Shown: positions 16,748 to 25,105 of the stretch, piece by piece
How the letters are laid out: every line of letters begins with the position of its first letter
Numbering within the stretch: the first letter of the stretch is position 1
Origin: Methylibium rhizosphaerae
GTDB taxonomy: Bacteria; Pseudomonadota; Gammaproteobacteria; Burkholderiales; Burkholderiaceae_C
Assembly (NCBI RefSeq): GCF_006386545.1
Contig: NZ_SWAR01000026.1
Location: 22,518-86,517 of the forward strand
Direction: 5' to 3'
Length of the DNA stretch: 64,000 nt
Program-made: the position numbers and the translations under genes
The notes under the pieces: generated by a model
Databases searched by the model: none
Told to the model about the DNA's origin: nothing
The model's input: only the letters and a program-made list of their open reading frames with translations

Positions 16748-16879
16748 GCTGGTGTGGCCTCCATGCCATGCGTTGATTCAGAAGGCTGCAGCTTGCCCTG
16801 TACACGCATTGGCAGCCATGACGCAGTTCCCACCTTTTCTGCCATGGCGTCGGACAGCCGGACACGGCATAGTGGAGGC

Positions 16880-17860
16880 ATGGCGTGCCGCATCGCATTC
16901 GTGCTCTTCCCCGGCTTCCAGCAACTCGACCTCGCGGGCCCGATGGCGGTCTTCGAGGTCGCGCGCCTGGAACGGCCCGGCAGCTACACCTGGCGCCTGG
17001 CGGCCAGCAACCCGCCCGCGGTGCCCAGTTCAGCCGGGGTCGCCTGGCCGGTGCAGCCGCTGCCGCGCCGGCTGACCGACCTGGACCTCGTGATGGTGAT
17101 CGGCGGGGACGGCGTGGATGCGGCATGCCGCGACGCACGGCTCGTCGGGTGGCTGCAGCGCGCCGCCCGGGCGGGTGCGCGCGTGGCAAGCATCTGCAGC
17201 GGCAGCCTCCTGCTGGCGGCCGCCGGACTGCTCGACCACCGCACCGCCACGACCCATTGGTCCCGCAGCCGCCAGTTCGCAAGCGACTTTCCCGCCGTGC
17301 GCCTGCAGCCTGATCGCATCTACGTGCACGAGCCCGCGGTGCGCAGCCACTCGCAGCGCCTGCCTGAAGTCTGGACGAGCGCCGGCATGACGGCCGGCAT
17401 CGACCTCTGCCTGGCGCTGGTGGCACACGACCACGGCGAAGAGGTGGCACGTGAAGCGGCACGCCAGCTGGTGGTGGAACGCAGGCGCCCTGGCGGGCAG
17501 TCGCAGTTCTCGCCGCTGCTGGACCTGCAGCGCCCGGAAGGCCGCTTCAGCGCCCTGCTCGACCACGTGAGGTGCCAGCTGCGGCACGACCATCGGGTGG
17601 AGGAACTGGCCGCGCGTGTCCACATGAGCCCGCGCCACTTTGCGCGCTGCTTTCGCACCGAGACCGGGGCCACGCCCGCGCAGACGGTCGAGCGCCTGCG
17701 CGTGGAGGCCGCACGTGCTGCGCTGGAAGGAGGCAGCCCCTCGGTGCAGCGCATCGCAGACGAATGCGGCTTCGGCAGCACCGAGCGCATGCGCAGATCG
17801 TTCCTGCGCCTGCTGGGCCGGCCGCCGGCCGCGTTTCGCAAGGTCCGGCCAGGCGAGTGA
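16880..17860 (+). CDS. GlxA-type AraC regulator with N-terminal DJ-1/PfpI domain
   Basis: A 326-residue regulator. Residues 1-190 form a DJ-1-like domain (IAFVLFPGFQQLDLAGPMAV, VASICSGSLLLAAAGLLD, TATTHWS). The last 100 residues are an AraC HTH (ARVHMSPRHFARCFRTETGA, then DECGFGSTERMRRSFLRLL). It diverges from a DJ-1 enzyme gene whose product resembles its own sensor domain. That enzyme and the aminotransferase are likely targets. ATG 16880 has GGAGG only one base upstream, so the in-frame ATG at 16844 may be the true start. Confidence 0.88.
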   Translation: MACRIAFVLFPGFQQLDLAGPMAVFEVARLERPGSYTWRLAASNPPAVPSSAGVAWPVQPLPRRLTDLDLVMVIGGDGVDAACRDARLVGWLQRAARAGARVASICSGSLLLAAAGLLDHRTATTHWSRSRQFASDFPAVRLQPDRIYVHEPAVRSHSQRLPEVWTSAGMTAGIDLCLALVAHDHGEEVAREAARQLVVERRRPGGQSQFSPLLDLQRPEGRFSALLDHVRCQLRHDHRVEELAARVHMSPRHFARCFRTETGATPAQTVERLRVEAARAALEGGSPSVQRIADECGFGSTERMRRSFLRLLGRPPAAFRKVRPGE

Positions 17861-17863
17861 AGC

Positions 17864-18235
17864 CTAGGCCTTGGTCACCGCCTCGATGTGATGGCCGTCC
17901 GGATCGACGAGGAAGGCTGCGTAGTAGTTCGGACCGTAGTCGGGTCGCAGGCCCGGCATGCCGTTGTCTCGACCGCCGAGGGCCAGCGCGCAGGCGTGAA
18001 AGCGGTCGACGGCCACACGGCTGGGTGCCGCAAAGGCGAGATGAAATCCAGGCCCGGGCGCCACGGCAGGAGAGCGAAGCTTGAGACAGAACTGGTCCTC
18101 GCCGTCTTCGACCCCATAGCCGATCGCCGTGTCGTCTTCGAACACGCGTCGATATCCCAGCGAACCGAGGGCAGCGTCATAGAAGGCGCCGCTGGCCTCG
18201 AGGTCGGCCACGGCAAACGAGATGTGGTGGAGCAT
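17864..18235 (-). CDS. VOC (glyoxalase/bleomycin resistance) family protein
   Basis: A 123-residue protein with a single vicinal-oxygen-chelate fold. It starts MLHHISFAVADLEASGAFYD and ends AAFLVDPDGHHIEAVTKA, which carry the usual His and Glu metal-ligand positions. Length is normal for small VOC proteins. It stands alone, convergent with the AraC gene and 112 bases after a sensor kinase gene on the same strand. A glyoxalase-like or dioxygenase-like function is possible; none can be chosen from sequence. Confidence 0.85.
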   Translation of the reverse strand: MLHHISFAVADLEASGAFYDAALGSLGYRRVFEDDTAIGYGVEDGEDQFCLKLRSPAVAPGPGFHLAFAAPSRVAVDRFHACALALGGRDNGMPGLRPDYGPNYYAAFLVDPDGHHIEAVTKA

Positions 18236-18347
18236 TCTGGAGAGCGAAAGCTGAAGGGGAAAGCGCGGAGGGTTCAGACGAAAGGGATGTTCAGGCAGCG
18301 GTCGAGAGATGGCTGTCGATGAGCCACCTCGCCCCGTGGGGTGCCGC

Positions 18348-19472
18348 TCATGGCGACCTGTGGCGGGGCAGGTGCAGGCAGAAGGTCGTCTCGCCGTCGC
18401 TGGAGCGCACCTCGACGTCGCCCCCATGCGCGCGCGAGATCTCGCGCACGATGAACAGCCCCAGGCCCAGGCTGCCCGGCTCGTTCGGATCTCCCGGCGC
18501 CGCACCTTGCCTGAGCGGATCGAAGAGCTCCTTCGAAGTCGCCGGGTCGATGGGCAGGCCGCTGTTGGTGACCTCCACCCGGACCTCGGCCTCTTCACCG
18601 ACGAGCGTCACCTGGATCGGTTTGCCGGGCGCGCCGTACTTGATGGCATTCGAGACCAGGTTGCGCAGCGACTGCTGCAGCCGTGAACCGTCCCACTGGC
18701 CGCGACAGTCGCCCTGCACCGCCAGCCTGATTTCCCGGTGCGGGTGGGCACCGCGCAGCTGTTCCAGTTCGTCGGCCACCGGGACCGCGAGGTCGACGTC
18801 CGACGGCGTGATCCTGATGCCCAGGCCGAGCCTCGTACGGTTGAAATCCACCAGGTCGTCGACCAGGGCACGCATCGACTCGCCGCTTCGGATGAGGCGG
18901 GCTGCAGCCGCCGACACTGCATCTCCAGCATTCAGGGCGGCGAGGTGCGACGCCGTCGCCACGATCGTGCTGAGCGGGCTGCGCATGTCGTGCCCGAGCA
19001 TCCCGAGCAGCAGGTTCCTGGCCTGCTCCACCTGTGCATGGAAGTGCCCCACGGACTCGGCGATCGCCTGGTCGATCGCCTCGTTGAACCGGATGACGTC
19101 CTCCATGCCCGATTCATCCAGCGGCCCGGCGTGGATCCACAGGCGCAGGACACTCGCGCGGAGCGCTCGGTATTCGGCCACCAGCTGGTTGATGTCGAAG
19201 CCGCTGCGAGCACGCAGCACCGCATGCGTCTGGGCGGCCGTTTCCGGTGCCCCTTCGATCACGGGTGCGCGCCCTTTCGACTTCTCGGACTGCTCCAGCG
19301 CGGTCTGGGGCGTGTCGAGGTCCTTTGCCACCGCCTCCAGGATGTGCGGTGCGTGATCGCGCAGCGCGAGCGAATTCAACCCTGCCGCAGCCGGGAGCAA
19401 GGTGGCAGCGAACGCTTCCCACTCGGCCAGGATGGCGTCAATGTCATTCCGGATGAAATCCGACAGCCGCAT
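18348..19472 (-). CDS. Soluble sensor histidine kinase with RsbRD-like N-terminal domain
   Basis: A 374-residue kinase without an obvious membrane segment. The N-terminal 150 residues (FIRNDIDAILAEWEAFAATL, then DINQLVAEYRALRASVLRLW) resemble the helical RsbRD/globin-like sensor domain. The H-box is LLLGMLGHDMRSPLSTIVA with the phospho-acceptor His, the N-box is [12 protein letters not shown], and the G-box is GSLGLGLFIVREI. No response regulator is adjacent, so it is an orphan kinase. The signal is unknown. Confidence 0.88.
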   Translation of the reverse strand: MRLSDFIRNDIDAILAEWEAFAATLLPAAAGLNSLALRDHAPHILEAVAKDLDTPQTALEQSEKSKGRAPVIEGAPETAAQTHAVLRARSGFDINQLVAEYRALRASVLRLWIHAGPLDESGMEDVIRFNEAIDQAIAESVGHFHAQVEQARNLLLGMLGHDMRSPLSTIVATASHLAALNAGDAVSAAAARLIRSGESMRALVDDLVDFNRTRLGLGIRITPSDVDLAVPVADELEQLRGAHPHREIRLAVQGDCRGQWDGSRLQQSLRNLVSNAIKYGAPGKPIQVTLVGEEAEVRVEVTNSGLPIDPATSKELFDPLRQGAAPGDPNEPGSLGLGLFIVREISRAHGGDVEVRSSDGETTFCLHLPRHRSP

Positions 19473-19569
19473 GCACAGTTCCCCTGGTTCGGCCCGGACC
19501 GGCGCGTCGTACGCCGGCCTGGTCTCGAAGGGCGGATCATAGCCGCGCGCCGGGGCGGCACGCCGGTCG

Positions 19570-20769
19570 TCAGTCGCAGCTCAGGGTGGCCAGGGCCTTC
19601 CCGGCTCCGGCCACGGACGGCAGCTTCGCCTTCACGCAGGCCGGTGCCTGCACCGAGTACTCGTACGCGATGGCGACCGGGAAGGCAGCGGTCGTCGCCC
19701 AGTCGGTGGCATCGCGCGACGGCGACGAGGAACTGGCTACCCAGGTGATGCCGTAGGTCGCGAAATCGGCCGGCGTCCGGATGTTGTTGTTGCGAAGCTC
19801 CCAATAGCCGATCGCCGAGCTGTCGCGCGATGTCACCGGGTTCTGGGCGTTCTCGAAGTGGTTGCCTTCGATCAGCGAGTAGCCGCCCATGCGGATGTTC
19901 GCGCCCGATGCGGCCACGCCGCTGTACAGGTTGTTGTAGAGGTGGGTGTAGCCGCCGCGCTGTAGCGGCAGCCGGGAGCCGACGTTCTGGTAGACGTTGT
20001 GGTGGAAGGTGATGTAGCGGTCGCCGGCGTCGCTGTCGCTCGAGCCGATGAGGCCGACCTTGTGGTGGTCGTGCAGGTGGTTGTACGAGTAGGTGATGTG
20101 ATGCGCACCCGCCTTGTTGTCCACCAGGCCGTCGAATTCCAGGTCGCCGGCACCGGAGCACTCCTGCATGCTGCTGAACAGCGTGTTGTGGTCCACCCAG
20201 ATGTGGCTCGGGAACTTGCCGCCCTGCCCTTCGATGCCGATCGCATCGATCGAACCGGGCAGCAGCCCGATGGTCATGTTGCGGATGATGATGTTCGTCG
20301 ACTCCGCCTTGATGGCGAGGCCGAAGTTCGCGGCCGAGCCGTCGGCGCCTTCGATCGTGACGTGGCTCTTGTTCTTGATTTCCACGATGGCGCCGGCGGC
20401 TTTCTGCCACTGGGCGCACGGGTCGGGAATGGTCGAGAAGTCGAAGCTGCCGCTGTAGCGGATGACGAGGCCGCCCGTGCCGGAGTAGGCGTCGATGGCC
20501 GCCTGCATCTGCGCTGCGGTGGTGACGGTCACCGGCGTGGCGGAGGCGCCGCCCGTCACGTTGCCGGCGAAGCCTCCGCTGCTGGTGTGGGTCGCCTGCG
20601 TTGGCGTTGGCGTTGGCGTTGGCGTTGGCGTTGGCGTTGGCGTCGGCGTCGGCGAAGACGACTGCGACTGCGACTGCGATGCCGTGGTGTTGTTGCCGTC
20701 TGCGCCGCCGCATGCCGCCAGCAGGCTCAAGGCGGTGGCACCCAGGACGCAACGAAAGGTTCTGTTCAT
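19570..20769 (-). CDS. Pectate lyase family (PL1) lipoprotein with Pro-Thr linker
   Basis: A 399-residue exported protein. It has a lipobox (LSLLAACGG), a Ser-Gln then Pro-Thr repeat linker at about residues 32-58, and a parallel beta-helix domain. PL1 motifs include SHIWVDHNTLF, the calcium-site region DGLVDNKAGAHHITYSYNHL, HDHHKVGLIGSSDS and the catalytic-arginine region NVGSRLPLQRGGYTHLYNN. PL1 enzymes cleave polygalacturonate by beta-elimination. As a lipoprotein with a flexible stalk it could work at the cell surface. It stands alone, but a uronate/altronate operon lies 12 kb to the left, consistent with use of plant cell-wall sugars. Confidence 0.88.
   Translation of the reverse strand: MNRTFRCVLGATALSLLAACGGADGNNTTASQSQSQSSSPTPTPTPTPTPTPTPTPTQATHTSSGGFAGNVTGGASATPVTVTTAAQMQAAIDAYSGTGGLVIRYSGSFDFSTIPDPCAQWQKAAGAIVEIKNKSHVTIEGADGSAANFGLAIKAESTNIIIRNMTIGLLPGSIDAIGIEGQGGKFPSHIWVDHNTLFSSMQECSGAGDLEFDGLVDNKAGAHHITYSYNHLHDHHKVGLIGSSDSDAGDRYITFHHNVYQNVGSRLPLQRGGYTHLYNNLYSGVAASGANIRMGGYSLIEGNHFENAQNPVTSRDSSAIGYWELRNNNIRTPADFATYGITWVASSSSPSRDATDWATTAAFPVAIAYEYSVQAPACVKAKLPSVAGAGKALATLSCD
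20601..20654 (+). repeat. Hexanucleotide tandem repeat inside the pectate lyase gene
   Basis: Seven perfect TTGGCG units (20601-20642) are followed by two TCGGCG variants (20643-20654). On the coding (minus) strand they encode the Pro-Thr linker. A gain or loss of one unit changes the linker by two residues without a frameshift. A shorter (GACTGC) repeat just beyond it encodes the Ser-Gln run. Confidence 0.9.
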
Positions 20770-20904
20770 GGTTGTGCTCGAAGCTTGGCTGCGTACCGCC
20801 GCAAGGGATATGCCACCGGCCCATCACCCCAACCCATGACGAAGCCATGACGATGCGATGCCGCAGCCGCCACGCTGCGTCAGTTCCTGTCGGCTGAGGC
20901 GACG

Positions 20905-22278
20905 CTACGCGGCCGTCTTCGTCATCGACAGCCGGAACCGCAGCCCCGGCTCGGCCCGCTCGGCGGTGAGGCTCCAGCCGTGCGCGAGGGCGATCTCCTG
21001 GCAGATGGCCAGGCCCAGCCCGGCGCCGCGGTCACGGCGGTGCTGGCCGCGCCAGAAGCGCTCGAAGAGCCGCGGCAGCAGCTCGGCATCGACGCCAGGC
21101 CCCCGGTCGCGCACGGTGAGCATGCCGCCGTCGACCTCCACACCGACCACGCTCCCCCTCGGGGCGTGCTCGATGGAGTTCTCGAGCAGGTTCTTCAGCA
21201 GCGTGAACAAGGCGCCGCGGTCGGCGCTCCACACCACCTTGTCGCTCGTCGCGCTCACCCGCAGGCGCACGTCCGCCGACTCGGCCATGCGCTGCAGGTA
21301 GGCGGCGGCTTCTTCGACGACCTCGCGCACGCCGACCGCCGCGATCTTGTAGTTGTGCGCTTCGCTGGCCTCGGCCAGGAGCAGCAGCTGCTGCACCTGC
21401 CGGCTCATGTAGCCGACGTCGCTCAACAGCGAGGCCCGCTCGTTCTGGCCGGCGTCCTGCAACTCGATCTGGGCGCGGATCAGCGCCAGCGGCGTCTTCA
21501 GCTCATGGGCTGCGTTGCCGAGGAATTCCTGCTGCACGCGGTAGCCCCGCTCGAGCCGCTCCAGCACCCGGTTGAAGCTGTCGACCAGCGGGGCGATCTC
21601 GGCGGGCATCTGCGTCGTCTTCAGGCGCGCATGCAGCGAGCGAGGCGAAATTGCGGCCGCCGACTCCGACACCTCTCGAAGAGGCGCGAGCGTGTAGCGC
21701 AGGGTGAAGTAGGCGCACAGGCCGAAGGTGACCAGCAGCACCAGCCCGAACACCGCGATGCCGGCCACCACGAGCGGCAGCGCCACACGGTGCAGGAGCG
21801 TCATGAAGCGCGAGCTCCCGGCGATCTGGAAATACCAGGTCCTCCCGCCGTGCTGGAACGGGTGGGTGGCGCCGTACATGGCCGCGCCGTCGTGCTCGAA
21901 GTCGAAGCGCAGCTTGCCCAATCGCACGCCGTCGCCGCTGGTCGGCCAGAACGCCGCGCCGGCAGGCGACAGGAGCACCGCCGTGCCGGTGTCGTCCAGC
22001 ACCCGATAGGCGGCCTCGCGCCGCAGGCTTTCGAAGACCCAGGCGAAATCGTCCTCGTCTGAATCCACCCCGACCGGTCGTCCCTGGTCGTCGAACCGGA
22101 CCATGGCAGCCAGGTCCTCGGAGGCACCCGCCAGGTCCACGCGCGCCAGGATGTCGCCCTGCAGCAGCAGGGCAGCGGCCGCCACCAGCAGCACGATGCT
22201 GAGCATCGTGCCGGCCAGGTAGGCCAGCAGGATCTTCAGGCGCAGGCTATTGAACCGGGCCGTCTTGGCGAATCGCAT
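20905..22278 (-). CDS. Two-component sensor histidine kinase
   Basis: A 457-residue membrane kinase. It has a first transmembrane helix (LLAYLAGTMLSIVLLVAAAA), a periplasmic domain of about 130 residues, a second helix (VAGIAVFGLVLLVTFGLCAY), and a HAMP region. The H-box is EFLGNAAHELKTPLALIRAQ, and the C-terminal ATPase has LLKNLLENSIEHAPRG and GAGLGLAICQEIALAHG. It is encoded after, and overlaps by 32 bases, its response regulator gene. The pair sits behind a mipA/ompV gene, so the signal is probably in the envelope. Confidence 0.9.
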   Translation of the reverse strand: MRFAKTARFNSLRLKILLAYLAGTMLSIVLLVAAAALLLQGDILARVDLAGASEDLAAMVRFDDQGRPVGVDSDEDDFAWVFESLRREAAYRVLDDTGTAVLLSPAGAAFWPTSGDGVRLGKLRFDFEHDGAAMYGATHPFQHGGRTWYFQIAGSSRFMTLLHRVALPLVVAGIAVFGLVLLVTFGLCAYFTLRYTLAPLREVSESAAAISPRSLHARLKTTQMPAEIAPLVDSFNRVLERLERGYRVQQEFLGNAAHELKTPLALIRAQIELQDAGQNERASLLSDVGYMSRQVQQLLLLAEASEAHNYKIAAVGVREVVEEAAAYLQRMAESADVRLRVSATSDKVVWSADRGALFTLLKNLLENSIEHAPRGSVVGVEVDGGMLTVRDRGPGVDAELLPRLFERFWRGQHRRDRGAGLGLAICQEIALAHGWSLTAERAEPGLRFRLSMTKTAA

Positions 22279-22933
22279 ACCCCAGCCCCCTGATGTTGAC
22301 GATCCGCTGGCGCGACCCGATGGCGAGCAGCTTGCGGCGAATGCGGTGCAAGGCCACGTCGAGCGCGTTGGGCGTGACCGCCTCGCTCAGGCCCCAGGCG
22401 GCCGCCTCCAGCGCGCTGCGGCGCACCACCTCCTCGGGCCTGCGCATGAGCAGCAGCATGATGTGCAGCTCCGCGGGCGGCAGCGTCACCTTCTCCTCGC
22501 CGCAGCACAGCAGCCCGGCCGCGGAATGCAGCGCCAGGTCGCCAAGCGTTGGGTCGAGCGGGCGCACCTCCGCCGGCCGCCGCAGCAGCGCCCGCACGCG
22601 CGCCACCATCTCGTCCATGGCAAACGGCTTCGGGAGGTAGTCGTCGGCGCCCGCGTCGAGGCCTTCCACGCGGTCGTGCAAGGCATCGCGTGCGGTGAGC
22701 ACGAGGCAGGGCACCAGGAAGCCGGCGCGGCGCAGCTTCTGCAGCAGTTGGAGCCCGTCGCCGTCCGGCAGGCCACGGTCGAGCACCAGGCCCTGGTAGG
22801 GCATCTGCTGCACCGCAGCCCAGGCGGCGTCCATGCGGTTGCTCACGTCGACGGCAATGCCGGCGGCCACCAGGCCCTTTCGTATCAGCTGCGCGAGCCG
22901 TTCATGGTCCTCGATCAGGAGTATTCGGCTCAT
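22247..22933 (-). CDS. OmpR/PhoB family response regulator
   Basis: A 228-residue regulator. The receiver domain starts MSRILLIEDHERLAQLIRKG, with acidic residues in LIEDHE, phospho-acceptor Asp in GLVLDRGLPDGDG and Lys in DYLPKPFAM. The C-terminal winged helix has LPPAELHIMLLLMRRPEEVV and NALDVALHRIRRKL. The ATG overlaps the stop of mipA by one base (TGATG), and the gene overlaps the kinase gene downstream. It probably binds the direct repeats upstream of mipA. Confidence 0.91.
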   Translation of the reverse strand: MSRILLIEDHERLAQLIRKGLVAAGIAVDVSNRMDAAWAAVQQMPYQGLVLDRGLPDGDGLQLLQKLRRAGFLVPCLVLTARDALHDRVEGLDAGADDYLPKPFAMDEMVARVRALLRRPAEVRPLDPTLGDLALHSAAGLLCCGEEKVTLPPAELHIMLLLMRRPEEVVRRSALEAAAWGLSEAVTPNALDVALHRIRRKLLAIGSRQRIVNIRGLGYAIRQDGPVQ

Positions 22934-23769
22934 CAGAAGCGGTAGGTGTATCCGAGCAGCACCCGATTGTCGTTCGAGCGATCCACCAGCGGACTGTCCT
23001 TGGCCGCCTTCGGCAGGCTGGACACGGCCGCGTCGACGAACACGGAGTGCTGCCGGTCGAACAGGTAGACCGCCCGCAGGCCGACCTCGGCACCGGTGCC
23101 GGACTTGCCGGCGTAGGCCGGGCGGCCGGGCGCGACTTCGCTGTCGCGCACGCCGAAGTAGTAGTCGACGTATTTCCTGTCCTGCCAGGTCGCTGCCACG
23201 CGAGGCGTGAGCATCAGGTGCCGGCCGAAGTGCCAGGTGCGCTCCAGCCCGAGGCTGAACTGCTGGCCCTTGCTGTGGCCGGAGGCATCGGCGAGCCATT
23301 CGGCGCTCAGGTCGGCCACGTCGTTCTTCCACTCCACCTTGGCGCCGGCCCAGAAGCCGCCCTTGCGCCGGCTCATGCCGCTCAGGATGAGGGCGTCGTC
23401 GGCCTTGTAGCCGCTGCCGTCGTACTTGCCGACGAGGCTGAACTCGAGCCGCTGTGATTCCCCGAGGGCGAGGCTCGGCAGCTTGACGCCGATCTGCGGC
23501 CCGAAGATCTCCAGGTATTCGTTCTCGAAGCGCAGCAGCGGCAACACCTTGCTCTCCCGGTCGATGCCGGCATAGGGCTTTTGCACGCTCATCACGCCCA
23601 GGCCGAGCGACCAGGACGAACCGGACCCGGGGCCGTCGCCGTCCGGCTGCTGGGCGAAGGCGCAAGCGCCGCCGGCCAGTGCGGCTGCGAGCACGCAGAG
23701 ACGGGCCGGATGGGGGGCGCTCGCCGGGACACGAGAGCGGGATCGGGCAGCGGCTGGGCACGCGGGCAT
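22933..23769 (-). CDS. MipA/OmpV family outer-membrane protein
   Basis: A 278-residue exported protein with a signal peptide ending near GGACAFAQ. The mature part has the family pattern SWSLGLGVMSVQKPYAGIDR, then LPLLRFENEYLEIFGPQIGV, and ends in NRVLLGYTYRF with a C-terminal aromatic residue needed for outer-membrane insertion. Alternating hydrophobic residues point to a beta-barrel. MipA/OmpV proteins are linked to scaffolding of murein enzymes, osmotic response or antibiotic uptake. It is the first gene of a three-gene operon with a two-component system. Confidence 0.86.
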   Translation of the reverse strand: MPACPAAARSRSRVPASAPHPARLCVLAAALAGGACAFAQQPDGDGPGSGSSWSLGLGVMSVQKPYAGIDRESKVLPLLRFENEYLEIFGPQIGVKLPSLALGESQRLEFSLVGKYDGSGYKADDALILSGMSRRKGGFWAGAKVEWKNDVADLSAEWLADASGHSKGQQFSLGLERTWHFGRHLMLTPRVAATWQDRKYVDYYFGVRDSEVAPGRPAYAGKSGTGAEVGLRAVYLFDRQHSVFVDAAVSSLPKAAKDSPLVDRSNDNRVLLGYTYRF

Positions 23770-23821
23770 GGGGGGGTTCCTCGTCGGGGTGTTTGAAAGG
23801 CGCGATGCTCCGCGCCTCCGA

Positions 23822-23840
23822 CTTACCCGACTCTTACCCG
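23822..23840 (-). promoter_or_regulatory. Direct repeat upstream of mipA, candidate response-regulator site
   Basis: CTTACCCG occurs at 23822-23829 and 23833-23840, 11 bases apart, reading CGGGTAAG twice on the gene strand. Head-to-tail repeats with one helical turn of spacing are typical for OmpR/PhoB-type regulators. It lies 53 bases upstream of the mipA start codon, consistent with autoregulation. Confidence 0.6.
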
Positions 23841-23852
23841 CCGTCGCGCGGG

Positions 23853-24992
23853 CTACAGGCGCGCTTCGGCTGCAGCTTGCGGCGGCACCTCTGCGGCGGC
23901 CGGCTGCAGTTCGCGCCACCAGCGCTGGCCGGCATGCGGCTGCCGCAGCGACAGGCGCTCGCCCATTGCCGGCGTGGCCAGCGCGATGCCGCCAGCTGCT
24001 GCCAGCGCCTCGATGCGGTCGAACGGCTCGTCCCAGGCATGCATGGCCAGGTCGAAGGTGCCGTTGTGCACCGGCATCAGCCAGCGGCCCCGCAGGTCGC
24101 GGTGCGCCTGCAGGGTCTGCTCGGGCTGCATGTGCACGTCGGGCCACTGCTCGTCGTAGGCACCGGTCTCGAGCAGGGTCACGTCGAAGGGGCCGAACCT
24201 TTCGCCGATGGTGGCGAAGTCGGCGTGGTAGCCGGTGTCGCCGCTGAAGAACAGGCGCAGCCCATCGGCCAGGATCACCCACGACGCCCACAAGGTGCGG
24301 TCGCCGTCGGTGAGCCCGCGACCCGAAAAGTGCTGCGCCGGCGCGGCGACGAGGCGAACGCCGGCCACCGAGGTCTCCTGCCACCAGTCGAGCTGGCGCA
24401 CCTTGGCCGGGTCCACGCCCCAGTCGACGAGGCGGTCGCCCACGCCCAGCGGTGTGATGAAGACGTCCACCTTCGGCGCCAGCTTCATGATGGCTGCATG
24501 GTCGAGGTGGTCGTAGTGGTCGTGCGACAGGATCACGCCCTTGATCGGCGGCAACTCGTCGATGCCGATGGGCGACTCGTGGAAGCGCTTCGGGCCCATC
24601 CATTGGAACGGCGAGGCGCGCTCGGAAAACACCGGGTCGGTGAGCCACAGTTCGCCGCGCAGCTTGAGCAGGAGAGTCGAATGCCCCAGGCGGAACAGGC
24701 TGGCATCGGGCGCATCGGCGAGCGCGGCGGCGGTCAGCGGCTGCACCGGCACCGGCCCGCGCGGCACGGTGGTGTCGGGCTTGCGGGTGAGGACGCGCCA
24801 GGCGATGGCGAGCATCTTCGTGAAGCCGGGAGCCTGGCGCGGCACGACGTTGTGATACTTGCCGTCGCGCGCCTGCGACAAGTCGGCAGAGGCGACAGGG
24901 GTGCGGCTGAAGGCGCAAAGCGAGGCGGTGGCCATGGTGACGAGGACTCCGGCAAAGAGGGTGCGGACGAGCGTGCGATTCATCGAGGGCAT
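23853..24992 (-). CDS. MBL-fold metallo-hydrolase, exported (UlaG/NAPE-PLD-like)
   Basis: A protein of about 379 residues. The metal-binding motif is GVILSHDHYDHLDHAAIMKL. Other family features are LFRLGHSTLLLKLRGELWL, RLFFSGDTGYHADFATIGE and LMPVHNGTFDLAMHAWDEP. This arrangement matches beta-lactamase-fold hydrolases of the UlaG/NAPE-phospholipase D group. The N-terminus MNRTLVRTLFAGVLVTMA is a signal or anchor segment. Starts at 24992 and 24983 are both possible; an earlier one at 25064 would run across the operator. It diverges from a TetR gene that likely controls it. The substrate may be a phospholipid or lactone. Confidence 0.85.
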   Translation of the reverse strand: MPSMNRTLVRTLFAGVLVTMATASLCAFSRTPVASADLSQARDGKYHNVVPRQAPGFTKMLAIAWRVLTRKPDTTVPRGPVPVQPLTAAALADAPDASLFRLGHSTLLLKLRGELWLTDPVFSERASPFQWMGPKRFHESPIGIDELPPIKGVILSHDHYDHLDHAAIMKLAPKVDVFITPLGVGDRLVDWGVDPAKVRQLDWWQETSVAGVRLVAAPAQHFSGRGLTDGDRTLWASWVILADGLRLFFSGDTGYHADFATIGERFGPFDVTLLETGAYDEQWPDVHMQPEQTLQAHRDLRGRWLMPVHNGTFDLAMHAWDEPFDRIEALAAAGGIALATPAMGERLSLRQPHAGQRWWRELQPAAAEVPPQAAAEARL

Positions 24993-25026
24993 CGGGGGGC
25001 TTTCGGCTCTTGTGCTCGAAGCGCAG

Positions 25027-25050
25027 AAACTACACTGCACGGTGTAGTTT
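25027..25050. promoter_or_regulatory. TetR-type operator between MBL hydrolase and TetR genes
   Basis: AAACTACAC (25027-25035) and GTGTAGTTT (25042-25050) form a perfect 9-base inverted repeat with a 6-base centre. A related, less perfect copy (AAACTGACCGGTGTAATAT) lies about 30 bases further right, next to the tetR start. One site per gene start suggests shared repression. Confidence 0.7.
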
Positions 25051-25105
25051 TGCAGTGTAGCCACCGATCGCCAAAAAGTAAACTGACCGGTGTAATATTC
25101 TCTTA

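Noticed and set aside
20601..20654. Tandem repeat considered as a CRISPR or satellite
   Set aside because: Units are six bases, in frame and encode a Pro-Thr linker; no spacers.
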